Part shown: positions 11,371-27,290 of the stretch, in pieces | How positions within the stretch are numbered: the stretch's first letter is position 1 | Layout of the letters: each line of letters opens with the position of its first letter | Source of the DNA: Sabethes cyaneus | Lineage: Eukaryota; Arthropoda; Insecta; Diptera; Culicidae | Reading direction: 5' to 3' | Length of the DNA stretch: 64,000 nt | Assembly: GCF_943734655.1 (NCBI RefSeq) | Contig: NC_071355.1 | Span: 72,129,449 to 72,193,448, forward strand | The notes under the pieces: generated by a model | What the model was told of the DNA's origin: nothing | The model's input: only the letters and a program-made list of their open reading frames with translations | Databases searched by the model: none | Made by a program: the position numbers and the translations under genes

Positions 11371-13735
11371 TAGTAATCGAATAGTTTAAGAAATTGGACA
11401 TCACCAAAGAGATTTTTAACCTAAAAAGGAAAAAAATTTTTATGGAATAGATATACGACATCGAAACGCTAAGCTATCTGTAAACATAAGCAGATAAATT
11501 TCTGTCAGGATGAGGATGATCTGTTAATTTTAAATTTACACAAAACTGACTGACACATACTAAAAAATAAACCTGTTCGTGTTATTGCCAAATGACTCAA
11601 AAAGTTTTACCACCGGGACAATCTGTTTAACTCTATTGTAAGCACTTTTCCGTAAAAATTTCTTTACATCGTTGAACATTAACCAAAAATACACCAAAAT
11701 CTAAAATTGGATCGTAAATTAGCTAGTTTGAAGGTAAGTTAGCAGCGTAAGCGGGAGCCAGCAAAACCAAATAATAAACACAAGAGAATTGAAACCACAT
11801 AATAGTTTGTAGGCAGAATTGTAAAAAGTCACTATTCCTAGAATAAAGAGAAAAAAAAAACAGGCTTAGAATGGTCCGACGAAACCCGATAAAACGAGCG
11901 TTTCAGTCGAAAAACATTAAATAAACGCTATAAATTGTAAATATGACACATTACTCAAACAGAAAATGCCGAAGAAAAGTAAATAATTACGACTACTGTT
12001 AAGCTAGAATAATTCATATATGCATTTCAAATGAACTCAAGCAAAATATTGTACAATAAAAGCAGATGGAGAACAGACATTCGTAATAATCGCTCAAATT
12101 GTCGTCGGAAATGTTTGGGCGTGAAACAGAACGAACTCTAGTGGTAGCTAATTTGGCCTCGAGAGCAAACAGAAATCAGCAACAGTAATACAATACTAGT
12201 AAATATACGCCCTAAGAAATAAACTGAGAAAAAAAAACAAACAAACACATAAACAAAAATAAAAGTGTATTCGAGCTAGCCACCCACTCAAACAAAACCA
12301 ATAAAGAAAAAAAAACAAAACAGAAATAAATAAAACAAAACCTTTAACTATACTTAGTGCCAAAGGAAGACGAAACAAATAGTTGTACCTTTTACAGAGC
12401 TGGATGTTTGTGCTTGTTTCATTTGCTCCTCGGTTCCGATCTGATCTGATCTGATTCTAACGATTACATTCGGCAAGTATAGAACGAAAAAAATAACTCA
12501 CCAAAGACTTTCCAAATAAAAGGGGTTTTTGTTTTTTCACTTAAAGCTGTGTTAGTCTTACGTTCTTAGTTGAGTGAGTGTGTGTGTTTTTTTTCTAAGA
12601 AAAACTAGAATCACGTATGTCTTCGTTTAAACTTTAAGTACCACCACCCTTCGTTTCGGTTTCGATCTAGCTCGGCTGAGCGGTTTTGGTGAATTGAACT
12701 TGGTTCTAGGAAGCGCACGCGCGCTTAGAAAACAATGGGAATTAAGTAGTGGTTAAGGAGATTCTTGTACATCGCACAACTGACATGTGGAAGCAACTTT
12801 TTTGACAACAGTATATACACATAATAAGCAGAGCAAACTAGCCACAGATGGTCGTAGCATAGCAAACAAGTAGAACGTAAAAAGTAAACAAATGTACACA
12901 CATATTCTGCTACAGTTAAATGACACATTGCAAACACAGCAAATAATGATGTAACAATTGCTATATCGTTGAAAGGATTTAATATTTCAATAACGCTGAC
13001 GGACGAAGGAGGAAGATAGGCAAAAGTTGACGTGACGAAAAGGTAGAACACCGCAAAACATTACCGACGAAGCTAGACGTCAGTTAGCAGCAAAGCAACA
13101 AAAGTGTACTAGTTTAAAAAGAAAATCATATATAAAAAAATTAAACTATTAATGTACTTTAAAAGTAGAGCAAAATAAACAAAACAAGAGTGAAACTATT
13201 TAGAACAAAAATTAAACAAAAACAACCACGATGTAAGTGAATCTCAAAGCAAACATTAAAACATCTGTTTGGTAAAGTGAAATCTCAAAAAAAAACTATA
13301 TATACTATATATTTATTGGAACAAACAGAATGACATGCTAGAGAATGGAAGGTTAGGGCCCCGGTAAGCTATGCGCGGGAATCATTGTGAACGCATCTAG
13401 TAAAAAAAAAGAAATTGGTTACAAGAACCGACGACAGCATGCTCGTTATTTTGGAACGTTGACTCAAATCGAATGTATCCTTTTGAACTGTACTTCGGAA
13501 GATTGAACCATTAAGGAATGTTGTTTATCTCATTAACAAAAAATTAAACATTTACTATTCAATTGAACGCTACACAAGAAAACAAAAAAAAAAAAATCAG
13601 TGAAAAACAAAAATGGTAAATTGAGTGAAACACACACAAAAAAGAAAATGAAACAAGAAAATAGACTTGTAAAGGTTAGAGTTATCAAGTAAGGTAAATT
13701 GAAATAAATTATTGTTTTTAATAAAAATAAACCAT
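11370..13735 (+). other. A-rich, repeat-poor region; candidate distal 3' UTR of the first gene
   Basis: About 2.4 kb lacks transposon-like sequence and is strongly A-biased on the plus strand, with many runs such as aaacaaaacaaa and aagaaaaaaaa, one exact Pumilio element at 11936-11943 and several AATAAA hexamers. It ends in a cluster of poly(A) signals (about 13700-13731). Strand-asymmetric A-richness and this ending suit a long 3' UTR, as in many insect neuronal genes. The 8 kb of transposons between it and the stop codon would then be intronic or part of a very long UTR. No transcript evidence is available. Confidence 0.4.
13700..13731 (+). terminator. cluster of poly(A) signals
   Basis: Three overlapping AATAAA-type hexamers occur within about 30 bases (gaaataaatt, ttaataaaaat, aaataaacc). 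They sit at the abrupt boundary between A-rich DNA and a more GC-balanced segment. This is the best candidate cleavage/polyadenylation region for the + strand transcript, although no cleavage site can be proven. Confidence 0.45.
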
Positions 13736-14289
13736 GGCCTTGCGGCTTTCAACTAACTTAACAGGCCGACTTCCCACCGAAACCGGATAGCGGATAGTAT
13801 CAGCCGCGGCTTCGACAGAAATGCCGGTCAAGGCCAGCTGGACGTGAAACCGAAGACGAAAGCATTTATTGCTTTGCACAATGACAACCGGGCTTTAAAA
13901 TGAGTCGATTTTTTTCGTTGAGTCTGACGCCCACACCCACGCCTTAAGAAGAATTTCGCAGCTTTTGCAGCAGTAAACCTTGGGAAGAAAACAAAAAAAC
14001 GTAAGTACGTCATCGTTTGGCTGAACAATAAGCGAACGTTTCACTGATGGTTGCTTACTATCATATTTGGCAAATATAAACAATCATCGTGAACAAAGGC
14101 GTTACGTTTGTTGGGAGATTTTACGGTAAGTTGAATGTGATTTAAAACATATTTGGTGATGCAGAGCAAGGTTGTGGCTGCAAAATCGGGTAAGTAAGGT
14201 TGCCATGTTACTTTCCCCACTTCAGTGTGGAAGACAAAGTCAACGAATGCGAGTGAGGAATGATGTCATAAGAGATTAACTATTTCTCT
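13736..14289. other. unexplained, more GC-rich non-coding segment
   Basis: Composition shifts to more balanced GC around 13740-13960. A GTAAGT-type donor-like motif occurs near 14000 (acgtaagtacg). I see no convincing ORF on either strand. It could be a UTR exon or promoter-proximal DNA of an unseen transcript; nothing firm can be said. Confidence 0.25.
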
Positions 14290-14570
14290 TCAAATCTAAA
14301 GTACATCTACATCTAAATCGAAGCAAAACGATTTTCATCTATCACCCTAAGGGCATATCTTTTACATAATATTTTTAATCTAACGGAGTAAAGCCTTGGG
14401 CTTAAACGTCTTTCAAAGGCTTGACCCCTCTTTATGGACAGACTTCCCAGCCGACTGTTAGAGTACAGGACAATTACGGGGCTAGTGTAACGGTCAACTG
14501 ACTCTAGCAGCACCGCACAGCCGCGATTCTAACATACGACGGTTGGTTTGTAAGACCAGTATTGTACCGC
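14290..14570 (-). mobile_element. tRNA-derived SINE, copy 2 (inverted)
   Basis: On the minus strand this segment repeats the body of the SINE at 7553-7760: gactctagc...tagccccgtaattgtcctgtac, then ctaacagtcggctgggaagt and the aagcctttg...aaggctttact tail. The tRNA-like head (ttacaaaccaaccgtcgtat) is decayed. Confidence 0.65.
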
Positions 14571-14639
14571 AACGTAGTAATCTCGATACTCCTCCAGTAA
14601 AATATTTTTACCACTTGAGCCACTTGAGCCACTCGTCAC

Positions 14640-14855
14640 CAATTTTCATGTCGTCTCAGAAATCGAAAATCACTTTCGGCCTGGTCGAGCCTTTATACAC
14701 GTTGGGTTGTTGAAGATAACTGTTTTCTTCGCCCTGTCATCCGGCATCCTTACGACGTGTTCGGCTCACCATAGCCTACCGACTTCCGCCAGATAGACGA
14801 TGGGAATTTTTCCAAGCAGTGCCTGTAGTTCGTGATTCATAAGGCCTGGCTAAAA
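14640..14855 (-). mobile_element. RTE C-terminal fragment
   Basis: The minus strand reads a broken frame with EVGRLW.AEHVVRMPDDRAKK, the GHV.RMPD signature found near the C-terminus of RTE-type ORFs. The same signature is seen at 39021-39230. It meets an oppositely oriented RTE piece near 14856. Confidence 0.65.
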
Positions 14856-14859
14856 GTAA

Positions 14860-15430
14860 ATTTGGACGCATCCTGTTTCATAGACTTAAGCCGTTACAGG
14901 AAATCTTTGATGGCGAATACCAGTACGCTTTTCGAGAGGAACGCTCCACGACGGACCAAATGTTCGCCTTACGACAAATCCTCGATAAATTGCGACAATT
15001 CAACTTGCAGACTCACCATTTTTCATAGGCTTCAAAACGACGTACGATTCAGTTAAACGAAATAAACTGTGGCGGATTATACTTGAACATGGTTTTCCAA
15101 CAAAATTGACTAGGCACGTATGAATCAAATGGATCAAAATCAAGCGTCAGAATAGCGGGCGAGACGTCAGACGCGTTTGCGATGTTAGATGATTCCAAGC
15201 AAGATGATTGGTTATCGAATTTGCTATTCAACATTGCATTGGAAGATGCTGGTCGAAAGGCAGGTGTGCAAAGAAACGGTACCTACATCACGAAGTCTCA
15301 CTTGCCCCTGTGGTTCGCGAAAGACATCGATATCATCAATGTTAACCATAGAGCTATGGAAGAGGCATTCATGCCTCCTAAAGAGGAAGCTGCGTGAACA
15401 GCGCTTGTCATAAACTCTGCCAAAACGAAG
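14860..15430 (+). mobile_element. RTE-like reverse transcriptase fragment
   Basis: Broken plus-strand frames carry EEYQ/REERSTTDQMFALRQILDK, then KTTYDSVKRNKLWRIILEHGF, then LSNLLFNIALEDAGRKAGVQ and WFAKDIDIIN, a degraded FADDIDII box. These are RT blocks 1-5 in order. Motif wording differs from the other RTE copies here, so it is a distinct lineage. Frameshifts near 15050 and 15180 mean it is dead. Confidence 0.7.
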
Positions 15431-15439
15431 TACCGTGAA

Positions 15440-17150
15440 AGCACCTAATTCCGATCACCTAAGGCATGATTCATCTTTGAGTCCCTACTGAAAAATAAAG
15501 GTTACACATTTATTTACATAGTATGTGTCTTTAGCAAGTATTTTCAATTATGTTTCATGGAAAAATGTTAAAATGCCTAAATTATTAACCGAAAGTTACA
15601 AAAAATGCATCGAAGTATGCTGTATCAGTGCACCTAATTCCGATTTTAAGGGGTGATTCTAATTCCGATCACGTCATGATTAGCTGTTAAAGTATAAAAC
15701 TATTGTCAATTTGTACCAAATGGATACGAAAGTGAAAGTGGATCTGAAATGTTTTGCGTTTATAGAGTCTGACGACAATTCCCCTACCAGTCATCTTCTG
15801 CTTGCGTTAATGATCATTATTATCATTAGAGCACGACAAGCGGATTATGAAACCTTCCCCTTCTTTTATCTTCGTTCAATTGTTACAATTATAATAAAAC
15901 TGAGCCACATTCAGCCTTCAAATCAGAAAGGTTGTGTTCCAGATATGACCGCGTAGTTGGCGTAGAACTACGTTAGGCTGTAGAAGAAACCTCGAATATT
16001 AGGATTATGAAACCTTCCCCTTCTTTTATCTTCGTTCAATTGTTACAATTATAATAAAACTGAGCCACATTCAGCCTTCAAATCAGAAAGGTTGTGTTCC
16101 AGATATGACCGCGTAGTTGGCGTAGAACTACGTTAGGCTGTAGAAGAAACCTCGAATATTAAAGAATTTTACACCATATTGATATATGTGTAGTGTAAAG
16201 TGAGAAAAAACCAACAGCATAATAATATTATCTTGCTTAATAAATTGGAGCGTATTTTTGGTAGGAGAGGTATTTTGTGATACCAAAAAAGAAGATTTTT
16301 ACCAGTGCCAAAATCGGAATATATCAGTATAGAAATCTGCCACACGCATCCAGCTATCAATAAAGTTCTAGGAGAAAACTATGAGTCCTCAAAGTAATAT
16401 GTTCTAATAAGAGAACAGGCATTAATAATGGCATGTGTAATGGTCGTCCGTCTGTCCGCAGCCTGGGCAACAAGACTATTATACGGAAAATATGTGGAAA
16501 AATTTTAGCTTGAAACTTTTCGTTAATTTTCACGAGTCGCGAACATGTTTCGAAAAAGCAATACAATGGCATCAATCTTACTTCAAAATCTGCTTAACCC
16601 GTAACCGATACCGAGGCCGTCAAAGCGGCAAGCTCGACTGGACTAGAACTAACACGTAAATGACAGAAAGGGAAGAAGTTTAAACGGAACAGATACAAAA
16701 TAGGATCTGTAAACTGAGGTTGGTAACGAAGATTACTCCAGGTACCCTTTATAGCAGGTATTTAGGTACAAGATAGGGTATGTGTCCCCAACAGCATTTT
16801 GATTAAAGAACTACACGGCATTTGCATCATCTATACGCTGCAATCTCATTCTGTTTTTATATTCAACACTATTGTCAGCTTTATCTCAGCTATCCACTAC
16901 TTTCCGATCATTCACTCGATTACCAAGATTATTATTCTGAGATGCCAAACATCTCCCTCTACCTTAGCACAGCATGGAAGGTATAGATATTTCTTACTGG
17001 CGACATGGTCTCCTAGACCCCCTTATGCGCTAAAAAATGAAAAAATGAAAGTTTTCGTTAATTTTCACTAAATAGTGATTGGCAAACAATCTTTTTAAGA
17101 AAGCCGTACAATTGCTGCATCGTTTATGATCAAAATCCGTTTTAAATTTT
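15440..17150. repeat. MITE-like repeat with 'ctaattccgatcac' motifs
   Basis: The motif cctaattccgatcac occurs near 15447 and again, with variation, near 15637 and 15660. Its reverse complement recurs at 26290-26760 on the far side of the inverted-arm structure. A short palindrome-like gtagaactacg motif also recurs on both sides (15960 and 26190). No coding capacity is seen. The rest of this interval (16170-17150) shows no recognisable gene. Confidence 0.5.
15842..16161. repeat. exact 160-bp tandem duplication
   Basis: 15842-16001 and 16002-16161 read base for base the same (start ggattatgaaaccttcc, end ctcgaatatta). No differences were found by eye, so the duplication is either very recent or an assembly effect. 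Confidence 0.9.
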
Positions 17151-17890
17151 ACGTCTTAGAAACATAATCTTGATTTAGGATGGCGCTTTTTTGGCATGAG
17201 CTATTTTAGGGTGACCCTTAAATTAACCAAGATCCAGAAATTATCTTCAAAACGAAACAAGATAGAGCGATATTCACTGCAGCAATTTCATAGCTTGAAA
17301 TATTTTGAATAATATTGTAGAAGACAAAATCCTTCTATCTCGAACCGTTTCCATATTAGGGCGATTTTCCTGAGTCAAGTTAGGGTGACCCTGCTATTTT
17401 GCGATTTTTCTCCATAACTTTTTTATTTTGCATTTCTCGCAAAACACTTCTTCAGATGACTTTTGAAGCTCAATAAGACGCAACTTTTGGCGAAAAAAGA
17501 AATTGGCTATCTATTTTACTTCTACACTTATATTAAATTTTATGATAAAAATAGGCCGTTTTCAAATGTTAGTATCTCAGAAAGGTGCAAGCAGAATTAA
17601 AATCGGTTGATTGCGTTTGAAAGATCGTGATTTTTTGTGCATAATATCAAAAAATTGGAGAGTGGATTTTTTTCTATCTCAAATAAATCAACTTTGAATA
17701 TGTGTGGTTTTAACATATTTAAGTATATAAAAGTAAACGAGTTGCGCCATAACTCCGGAAGGCCTTGACTGTTCTTGATTAAACTTAGCGTACATGTTTC
17801 TTGACATAAGTAAATCAGTACAGGGGGTTGACAAAAGCGGGGTGGTCGCTGAAAATGGGAGCGGGAGGTACAAATAAGTAAAAGTGGCTG
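17151..17890 (-). repeat. left arm of a 740-bp inverted repeat pair
   Basis: This arm is the reverse complement of 25335-26076 with only a handful of differences (for example an a/g near 17262 and a small cluster near 17345). Both arms end sharply, at acgtcttag outside and gtggctg inside. A short ORF in the two arms gives the same peptide but shows no protein-like features. Confidence 0.9.
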
Positions 17891-18194
17891 CGATCCTCTT
17901 GCATTAAGGGGCGAACCAGCCACAGGCTGAAAACCTCTCAAATATAGAATAACTAGCTGACCCGACAAACTTCGTATTGCCACAAATTAACCTGTGTTGT
18001 ACATAAATCATGAATCTCGGATGATCTTTGTCACTTCTCGAGTTTTGCAAGCCCCCCAGTGGGCGGCGCTTCCGACGGCGGGTCACCGGCAACACTCGCG
18101 ACCGGCTCGTCCTGAATGATCTAGTGTTACTATAGATAGTTTTTGTGGTCTTGTTATTGATTAATGTTTTATGGAAGAGTCTTGAATTTCTCGA

Positions 18195-20110
18195 GTTGGA
18201 TTAGTTTTTGAGTTTCGCAAAAATTTCTGTTTTATTTGTATGAGAGTCCATATCCCCCTACCACAGGGGTGAGAGGTCTCTAACTATCATAAAATAAATT
18301 CAAGACTCAAAAATCTCCTACATGCTAAATTTGGTTCCATTTGCTTGATTAGTACTCAAATTATAAGGAAATTTGTATTTCATTTGTATGGGAGCCCACC
18401 CTCTTAAAAGGGAAAGGGGTCGTAATACACCACAGAAAAAAAATTCTGCCATCTAAAACTCTCACATGCCAAATTTGGTTCCATTTGCTTGATTAGTTCT
18501 AAAGTTATGAGCAAATTTGTATTTCGTTTGAGCCCCCCCCCCCTCCTAAAAAGGTAAGAAGTCCTAATTCATCATGGGAAAAATGGTTGCCTCCAAAAAC
18601 ACCCACATGCCAAATATGGTTCCATTTGCTTGATTAGTTCTCGAATTATGAGGAAATTTGTATTTCATTTGTGTAGAAGCCCCCCCTCTTGAAGTGTGGA
18701 AGGATCCTAATTCACCGTAGAAAATATTTTTGCCTCCAAAAACCTCCACATGCCGAATTTGGTTCTATTTGCTTGATTAGTTCTCGAGTTATGGGGAAAT
18801 TTGTATTTCATTTGTATTGGAGCCCCCCCTCCTAATGTGGGGAGAGGTCCTAATTCATCACAGAAAAAATTCTTGCCTCCAAAAACACCTACACGCCAAA
18901 TTTGGTTCCATTTGCTGGATTAGTTCTCGAGTTATGAGGAAATTTGTATTTCGTTTGTATAGGACCCCCCCTCCTAAAGTGGGGAGGGGTCCCAATTCAT
19001 CATTGAAAAAAAAATTGTCTCCAAAAACACACACATGCCAAATTTGGTTCAATTCGCTTGATTAGTTCTCGAGTTATGAGGAAATTTGTATTTCATTTGT
19101 ACAGGAGCCCCCCCTCTTAGAGTGGGGAGGGGTCCTAATTCACCGTAGAAAATTTTCTTGCCCTCGAAAACCTTCACATGCCAAAGTTGGTTCCATTTGC
19201 TTGATTAGTTCTCGAGTTATGAGGAAATTTGTATGGAAGCCCCCCCTCTTAAAGGGGAGAGGAGTTACAATTCCCCTTATAAAGAGGGAGGGGTCTCAAT
19301 TTACCATAGAATAAATTCTTGTCACCGAAAACACCCACATGCCAAATTTGGTTCTATTTGCTTGATTAGTTCTCGAGTTATGAGGAAATTTGTATTTCAT
19401 TTGTATAGGAGCCCCCCCTCCTAAAGTGGGGAGAGGTTCTTATTCATCATAGGAAACATTCTTGCCCCCAAAAACACCTACATGCCAAATTTTGTTCCAT
19501 TTGCTGGATTAGCTCTCGAGTTATAAGGAAATTTGTATTTCGTTTGTATAGGAGCCCGCCCCCCCTCTTAAAGTGGGGAGGGGTCCCAATTCATCATAGA
19601 AAAAAATTTTGTCTTCAAAAACACACACATACCAAATTTGGTTCCATTTGCTTGATTAGTTCTCGAGTTATGAGGAAATTGGTATTTCATTTGTACAGGA
19701 GCCCCCCCTCTTAAAGTGAGGAGGGGTCCTAATTCAACATAGAAAATTTTCTTGCCCTCGAAAACCTTCACATGCCAAATTTGGTTCTATTTGCTTGATT
19801 AGTTCTCGAGTTATGAGGAAATTTGTATGGAAACCCCCCCTCTTAAAGGGGAGAGGAGTTATAATTCCCCTTATAAAGAGGGGAGGGGTCTCAAATTACC
19901 CTAGAATAAATTCTTGTCACCGAAAACACCCACATGCCAAATTTGGTTCTATTTGCTTGATTAGTTCTCGAGTTATGCAGAAATTTGTGTTTCATTTGTA
20001 TGGGAGCCCCCCCTCTTAGTGGGGGGAGGGGTCTCTAACCATCACTAAAACCTTTCCTGGCCCCAAAAACCTCTACATGCAAATTTTCACGCCGATTGGT
20101 TCAGTAGTTT
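18195..20110 (+). repeat. degenerate tandem array, ~145-bp monomer, about 13 copies
   Basis: The anchor gattagttctcgagttatg recurs at 18491, 18631, 18775, 18918, 19060, 19203, 19354, 19507, 19654, 19797 and 19959, with degenerate copies at about 18201 and 18349. Spacings are 140-162 bases. Each monomer holds ccaaatttggttc, the anchor, a tttcatttgtat stretch, a poly-C/poly-G foldback (ccccccctc...gtggggagggg) and a variable aattcatcatagaaaa stretch. Monomers around 18918-19354 are repeated as a block at 19507-19959. Confidence 0.9.
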
Positions 20111-20131
20111 TTGTTTCTATAAGGAACACAG

Positions 20132-23921
<3,790 letters not shown>

Positions 23922-24352
23922 AATCCTTCTTTATAGGTATAGATAATAATAATAATATCTTGCATTTGGTCGGTTAGAAGTTGTACAAGTGGCTGGGAGA
24001 TAAGATGAAGAGCGTGTGAAAAGATGGGAGGGTCACAACTACGGAAGTAGAACAATATAAGGAAGACTTTATGTCTCTTTCATTATCTTCGGAGAGACGT
24101 ACGCGTTGCTGTAGACAAAAGGGCCGCTGACCGAGAAGAGCTTATCAAGGAAAGCGGTAGATATGTCTAAATGAGGAATAAAGCTTTGTTTTTTGTATTA
24201 TGAGAATTTGCAAACTGAAACGTAGTGTTGTGAAGACCGCATTCGCGTCATGACTTCTAACGAACACATATGCATGATCGTTTCTTTCGGATTTCTTTGC
24301 TGATATTCTCATGCACTGCGACAAGTTTTTGCCATAGTGTATTTAGTTATCA

Positions 24353-24570
24353 CCTCCCAGTTGGCTTCGAGGTATGATGCTGGTCTAATAAGCCAGCCGT
24401 CATATGTTCGAATTCCGACTGGGAGAGGCTGTTAGAGTCAACAGGATCGTAGCAACTGGCCCTGCAATTGTCCTGCACTCTAACAGCTGGCTGCAAAATC
24501 TGTCGTATAAAAAAACAGAAGGTCAAGTTTCGATAACGGAATGTAGCACCTAGGCTTTGCAATGCTTTGC
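24353..24570 (+). mobile_element. tRNA-derived SINE, copy 3 (best preserved head)
   Basis: The tRNA-like head ttggcttcgaggtatgatgc...ctaataagccagc and B-box-like tatgttcgaattccgact are clear. The shared body follows (caacaggatcgtagcaactg; gtcctgcactctaacagctg; aaggtcaagtttcg; taggctttgcaatgctttgc). It has no intact tRNA fold, so it is a SINE and not a tRNA gene. Confidence 0.75.
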
Positions 24571-25334
24571 TATTTAGTTATCAGCTACGGTCGTTGCTTA
24601 CGCTCGTCATTGCAACCCAGTAGTTGATACCTATCATCGCTCGCATTGGCCCGCACACTTACCCGCCTGTGTAAGCGAGGGTGTAAAATGAAGAAGAAAA
24701 GTAAAATCCGTATCCATACGACCTAGTGTGCCGCTCGTGCTCACGACCTATGTACAGCTCGTGAGATTTAGATTCGCGGGCGGGATGTGTAGAAAGTTAA
24801 TATGAGGCTGTACACTCGCGAGTGTGCAGGTAGCAGAATGTATATCGGAGACGAATGAATCTAATGATTTAAAGTCTCCGTTAACAAATAAAAAACGAAC
24901 GAACGCAGAATGTATGCACACAGTGCCAGCAGTTGTTTGGCGTAGGCTTGCGTCAGTGGAGTACGCTTTGGATGCTATGCTTTTCACACACGCTCGCCTG
25001 TGATTTTTAACCTTAACGAAAACAAATGTACAAGTGGCTGAAAGACAAAAGAATGGTGGCCTCTGATGAAAGGGGAGGTGGGAATCACGGAAATCCCCGT
25101 CGCGGGTAGAAAACTATTTAAACTTCTCATTCGGTAGTTCCACTCCATGATACTATGAAACACATATGATTTTACTTTGTCTACCATTCCCTCTGTTTAT
25201 TGGAAAGTCTACCGTTTTTAATGTATAACCTCATTATAAAGTTCAAGTCAACAAACATGAGGTTAAGTTTATACATTCTCCTTTAGATTTGGACCACTCA
25301 CACAACTTATAACGGTTTAAATGCAATATAATTA
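24571..25334. other. non-coding stretch, nothing recognised
   Basis: Only short chance ORFs are present. No repeat shared with other parts of the window was noticed between the SINE and the right inverted arm. Confidence 0.4.
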
Positions 25335-26076
25335 CAGCCACTTTTACTTATTTGTACCTCCCGCTCCCATTTTCAGCGACCACCCCGCTTTTGTCAACCC
25401 CCTGTACTGATTTACTTATGTCAAGAAACATGTACGCTAAGTTTAATCAAGAACAGTCAAGGCCTTCCGGAGTTATGGCGCAACTCGTTTACTTTTATAT
25501 ACTTAAATATGTTAAAACCACACATATTCAAAGTTGATTTATTTGAGATAGAAAAAAATCCACTCTCCAATTTTTTGATATTATGCACAAAAAATCACGA
25601 TCTTTCAAACGCAATCAACCGATTTTAATTCTGCTTGCACCTTTCTGAGATACTAACATTTGAAAACGGCCTATTTTTATCATAAAATTTAATATAAGTG
25701 TAGAAGTAAAATAGATAGCCAATTTCTTTTTTCACCAAAAGTTGCGTCTTATTGAGCTTCAAAAGTCATCTGAAGAAGTGTTTTGCGAGAAATGCAAAAT
25801 AAAAAAGTTATGGAGAAAAATCGCAAAATAGCAGGGTCACCCTAACTTGACTCAGAAAAATCGCCCTAATATGGAAAAGGGTTGGAGATAGAAGGATTTT
25901 GTCTTCTACAATATTACTCAAAATATTTCAAGCTATGAAATTGCTGCAGTGAATATCGCTCTATCTTATTTCGTTTTGAAGATAATTTCTGGATCTTGGT
26001 TAATTTAAGGGTCACCCTAAAATAGCTCATGCCAAAAAAAGCGCCATCCTAAATCAAGATTTTGTTGCTAAGACGT
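25335..26076 (+). repeat. right arm of the 740-bp inverted repeat pair
   Basis: This arm is the near-identical reverse complement of 17151-17890. The 7.4-kb spacer contains the tandem array, the CAGA tract and a SINE. Immediately outside both arms the sequences diverge abruptly. Confidence 0.9.
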
Positions 26077-26159
26077 AAATAGTCTAAAATCAACGACTAC
26101 TGAGTAAACAATTTTTTCCACCTAATTTGGCTTTCTGGACCATAGTGCGCTGGTTTGAC

Positions 26160-26760
26160 TCCAAATTTTGGATTGACATCCTGTCGTAAGACGTAGTTCT
26201 ACGTCAAAAGATTTCTATATTTCCACCATGTTATCATGTTGCGAATAACCCTAAAATCCAAATAGCAGCTTCGTTAACATGCATTTTGAGAGTTTATAAC
26301 TTTGATATAGTGATCGGAGTTAAAAGCAGGAAAAAAAGTTATGTTCATAATTCCGATCAATCACTTTAATGGAATAAATTCCACAAATTCAGCATATTTT
26401 CAGCCAAATATGATATAAAACGGTTATATATGCTTGTATCTATTTGTTATGATAGAATACCGAAGAAGGTAATATGTTTCTACGCTGCTATAATCTTAGC
26501 AAATTTGATCGTGCGCTTAGCACTTCGGCTAAGAAAATACATTTTGATGGCGTTTTATGCGACTGCCTGTCGTATTTAATTTATTTTGAAGTGCTCGGTT
26601 CCCCAAAGACAGTAATTTTTCAACAATTGACACATAAAAACATAGCACAACAACGGAGCATACTCATTTACTACAGATTTTGGTTCAATTTTTTAAAAAA
26701 TGACTCTTTAGGCTGAGTGATCGGAATTAGGAGCTGATCGCAATTATGTGCGGTCACGGT
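26160..26760. repeat. MITE-like repeat mirroring 15440-16160
   Basis: It contains gtaagacgtagttctacgtc near 26186 and inverted copies of the cctaattccgatcac motif (gtgatcgga at ~26311, ttccgatcaatcac at ~26352, gagtgatcggaattaggagc at ~26716). The order mirrors the left flank of the inverted pair. No coding function is seen. Confidence 0.5.
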
Positions 26761-27084
26761 ATATGGTGGCTGGTAGAGAACGTGGTAGCTCTTCGGGTGT
26801 TGGAACTGCGGTGGTAATAGATGGAGATACTTTTCAAGTGGTGAATGGAAAAAGTTCAAAGTGCATTGGTTATACGGTGTGAGTCTTTTTATCAGATGCG
26901 CAAAAATATGAAAAATGCCATCGAAAGAACAGCTCGTTTGCGAAAAAGTTTTGTACATCGAAAATCAGAATGTGTCACATCGTGCCGGGTTTTCTGACAT
27001 AGTGCTATTTTGGGACACTCTAATAGACAGGTGTGTTTGAAAAAGTGTCTCCAAAAGCGATTTATTCCTCTTCTGAAATCTCAC

Positions 27085-27290
27085 AACTGTTCTACGATCT
27101 CATAACTGTTCTACGACCACCTCGCGCTGCTTTGTGATTAGATTCCCTCCCTCGTTCCTACACATGTCCGGTTCCGGTATGTAACCGTTACGTGTTTGGT
27201 TAACCTTTTCGTAAAACTTGCACGTGTCATTAGTTCGGAATAGTTCTTCTAATTCTTCACGTTCTCTGTCCTCCTTTCAGCACCTTTTAC
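27085..27290 (-). mobile_element. RTE linker fragment
   Basis: The minus strand reads ERELEELFRTNDTCKFYEKV, then NQTRNGYIPEPDMCRN, closely matching the RTE linker at 9052-9261 and on the plus strand at about 30230-30340. It is short and isolated. Confidence 0.65.

Noticed and set aside
12196..12378. Minus-strand hydrophobic ORF as a small membrane protein
   Set aside because: Poly-A on the plus strand produces runs of Phe codons on the minus strand; no start or splice context.
18195..20110. Regularly spaced repeats resembling a CRISPR array
   Set aside because: Monomers are ~145 bp with no unique spacers, lie in a eukaryotic transposon and have no cas genes; it is a tandem array.
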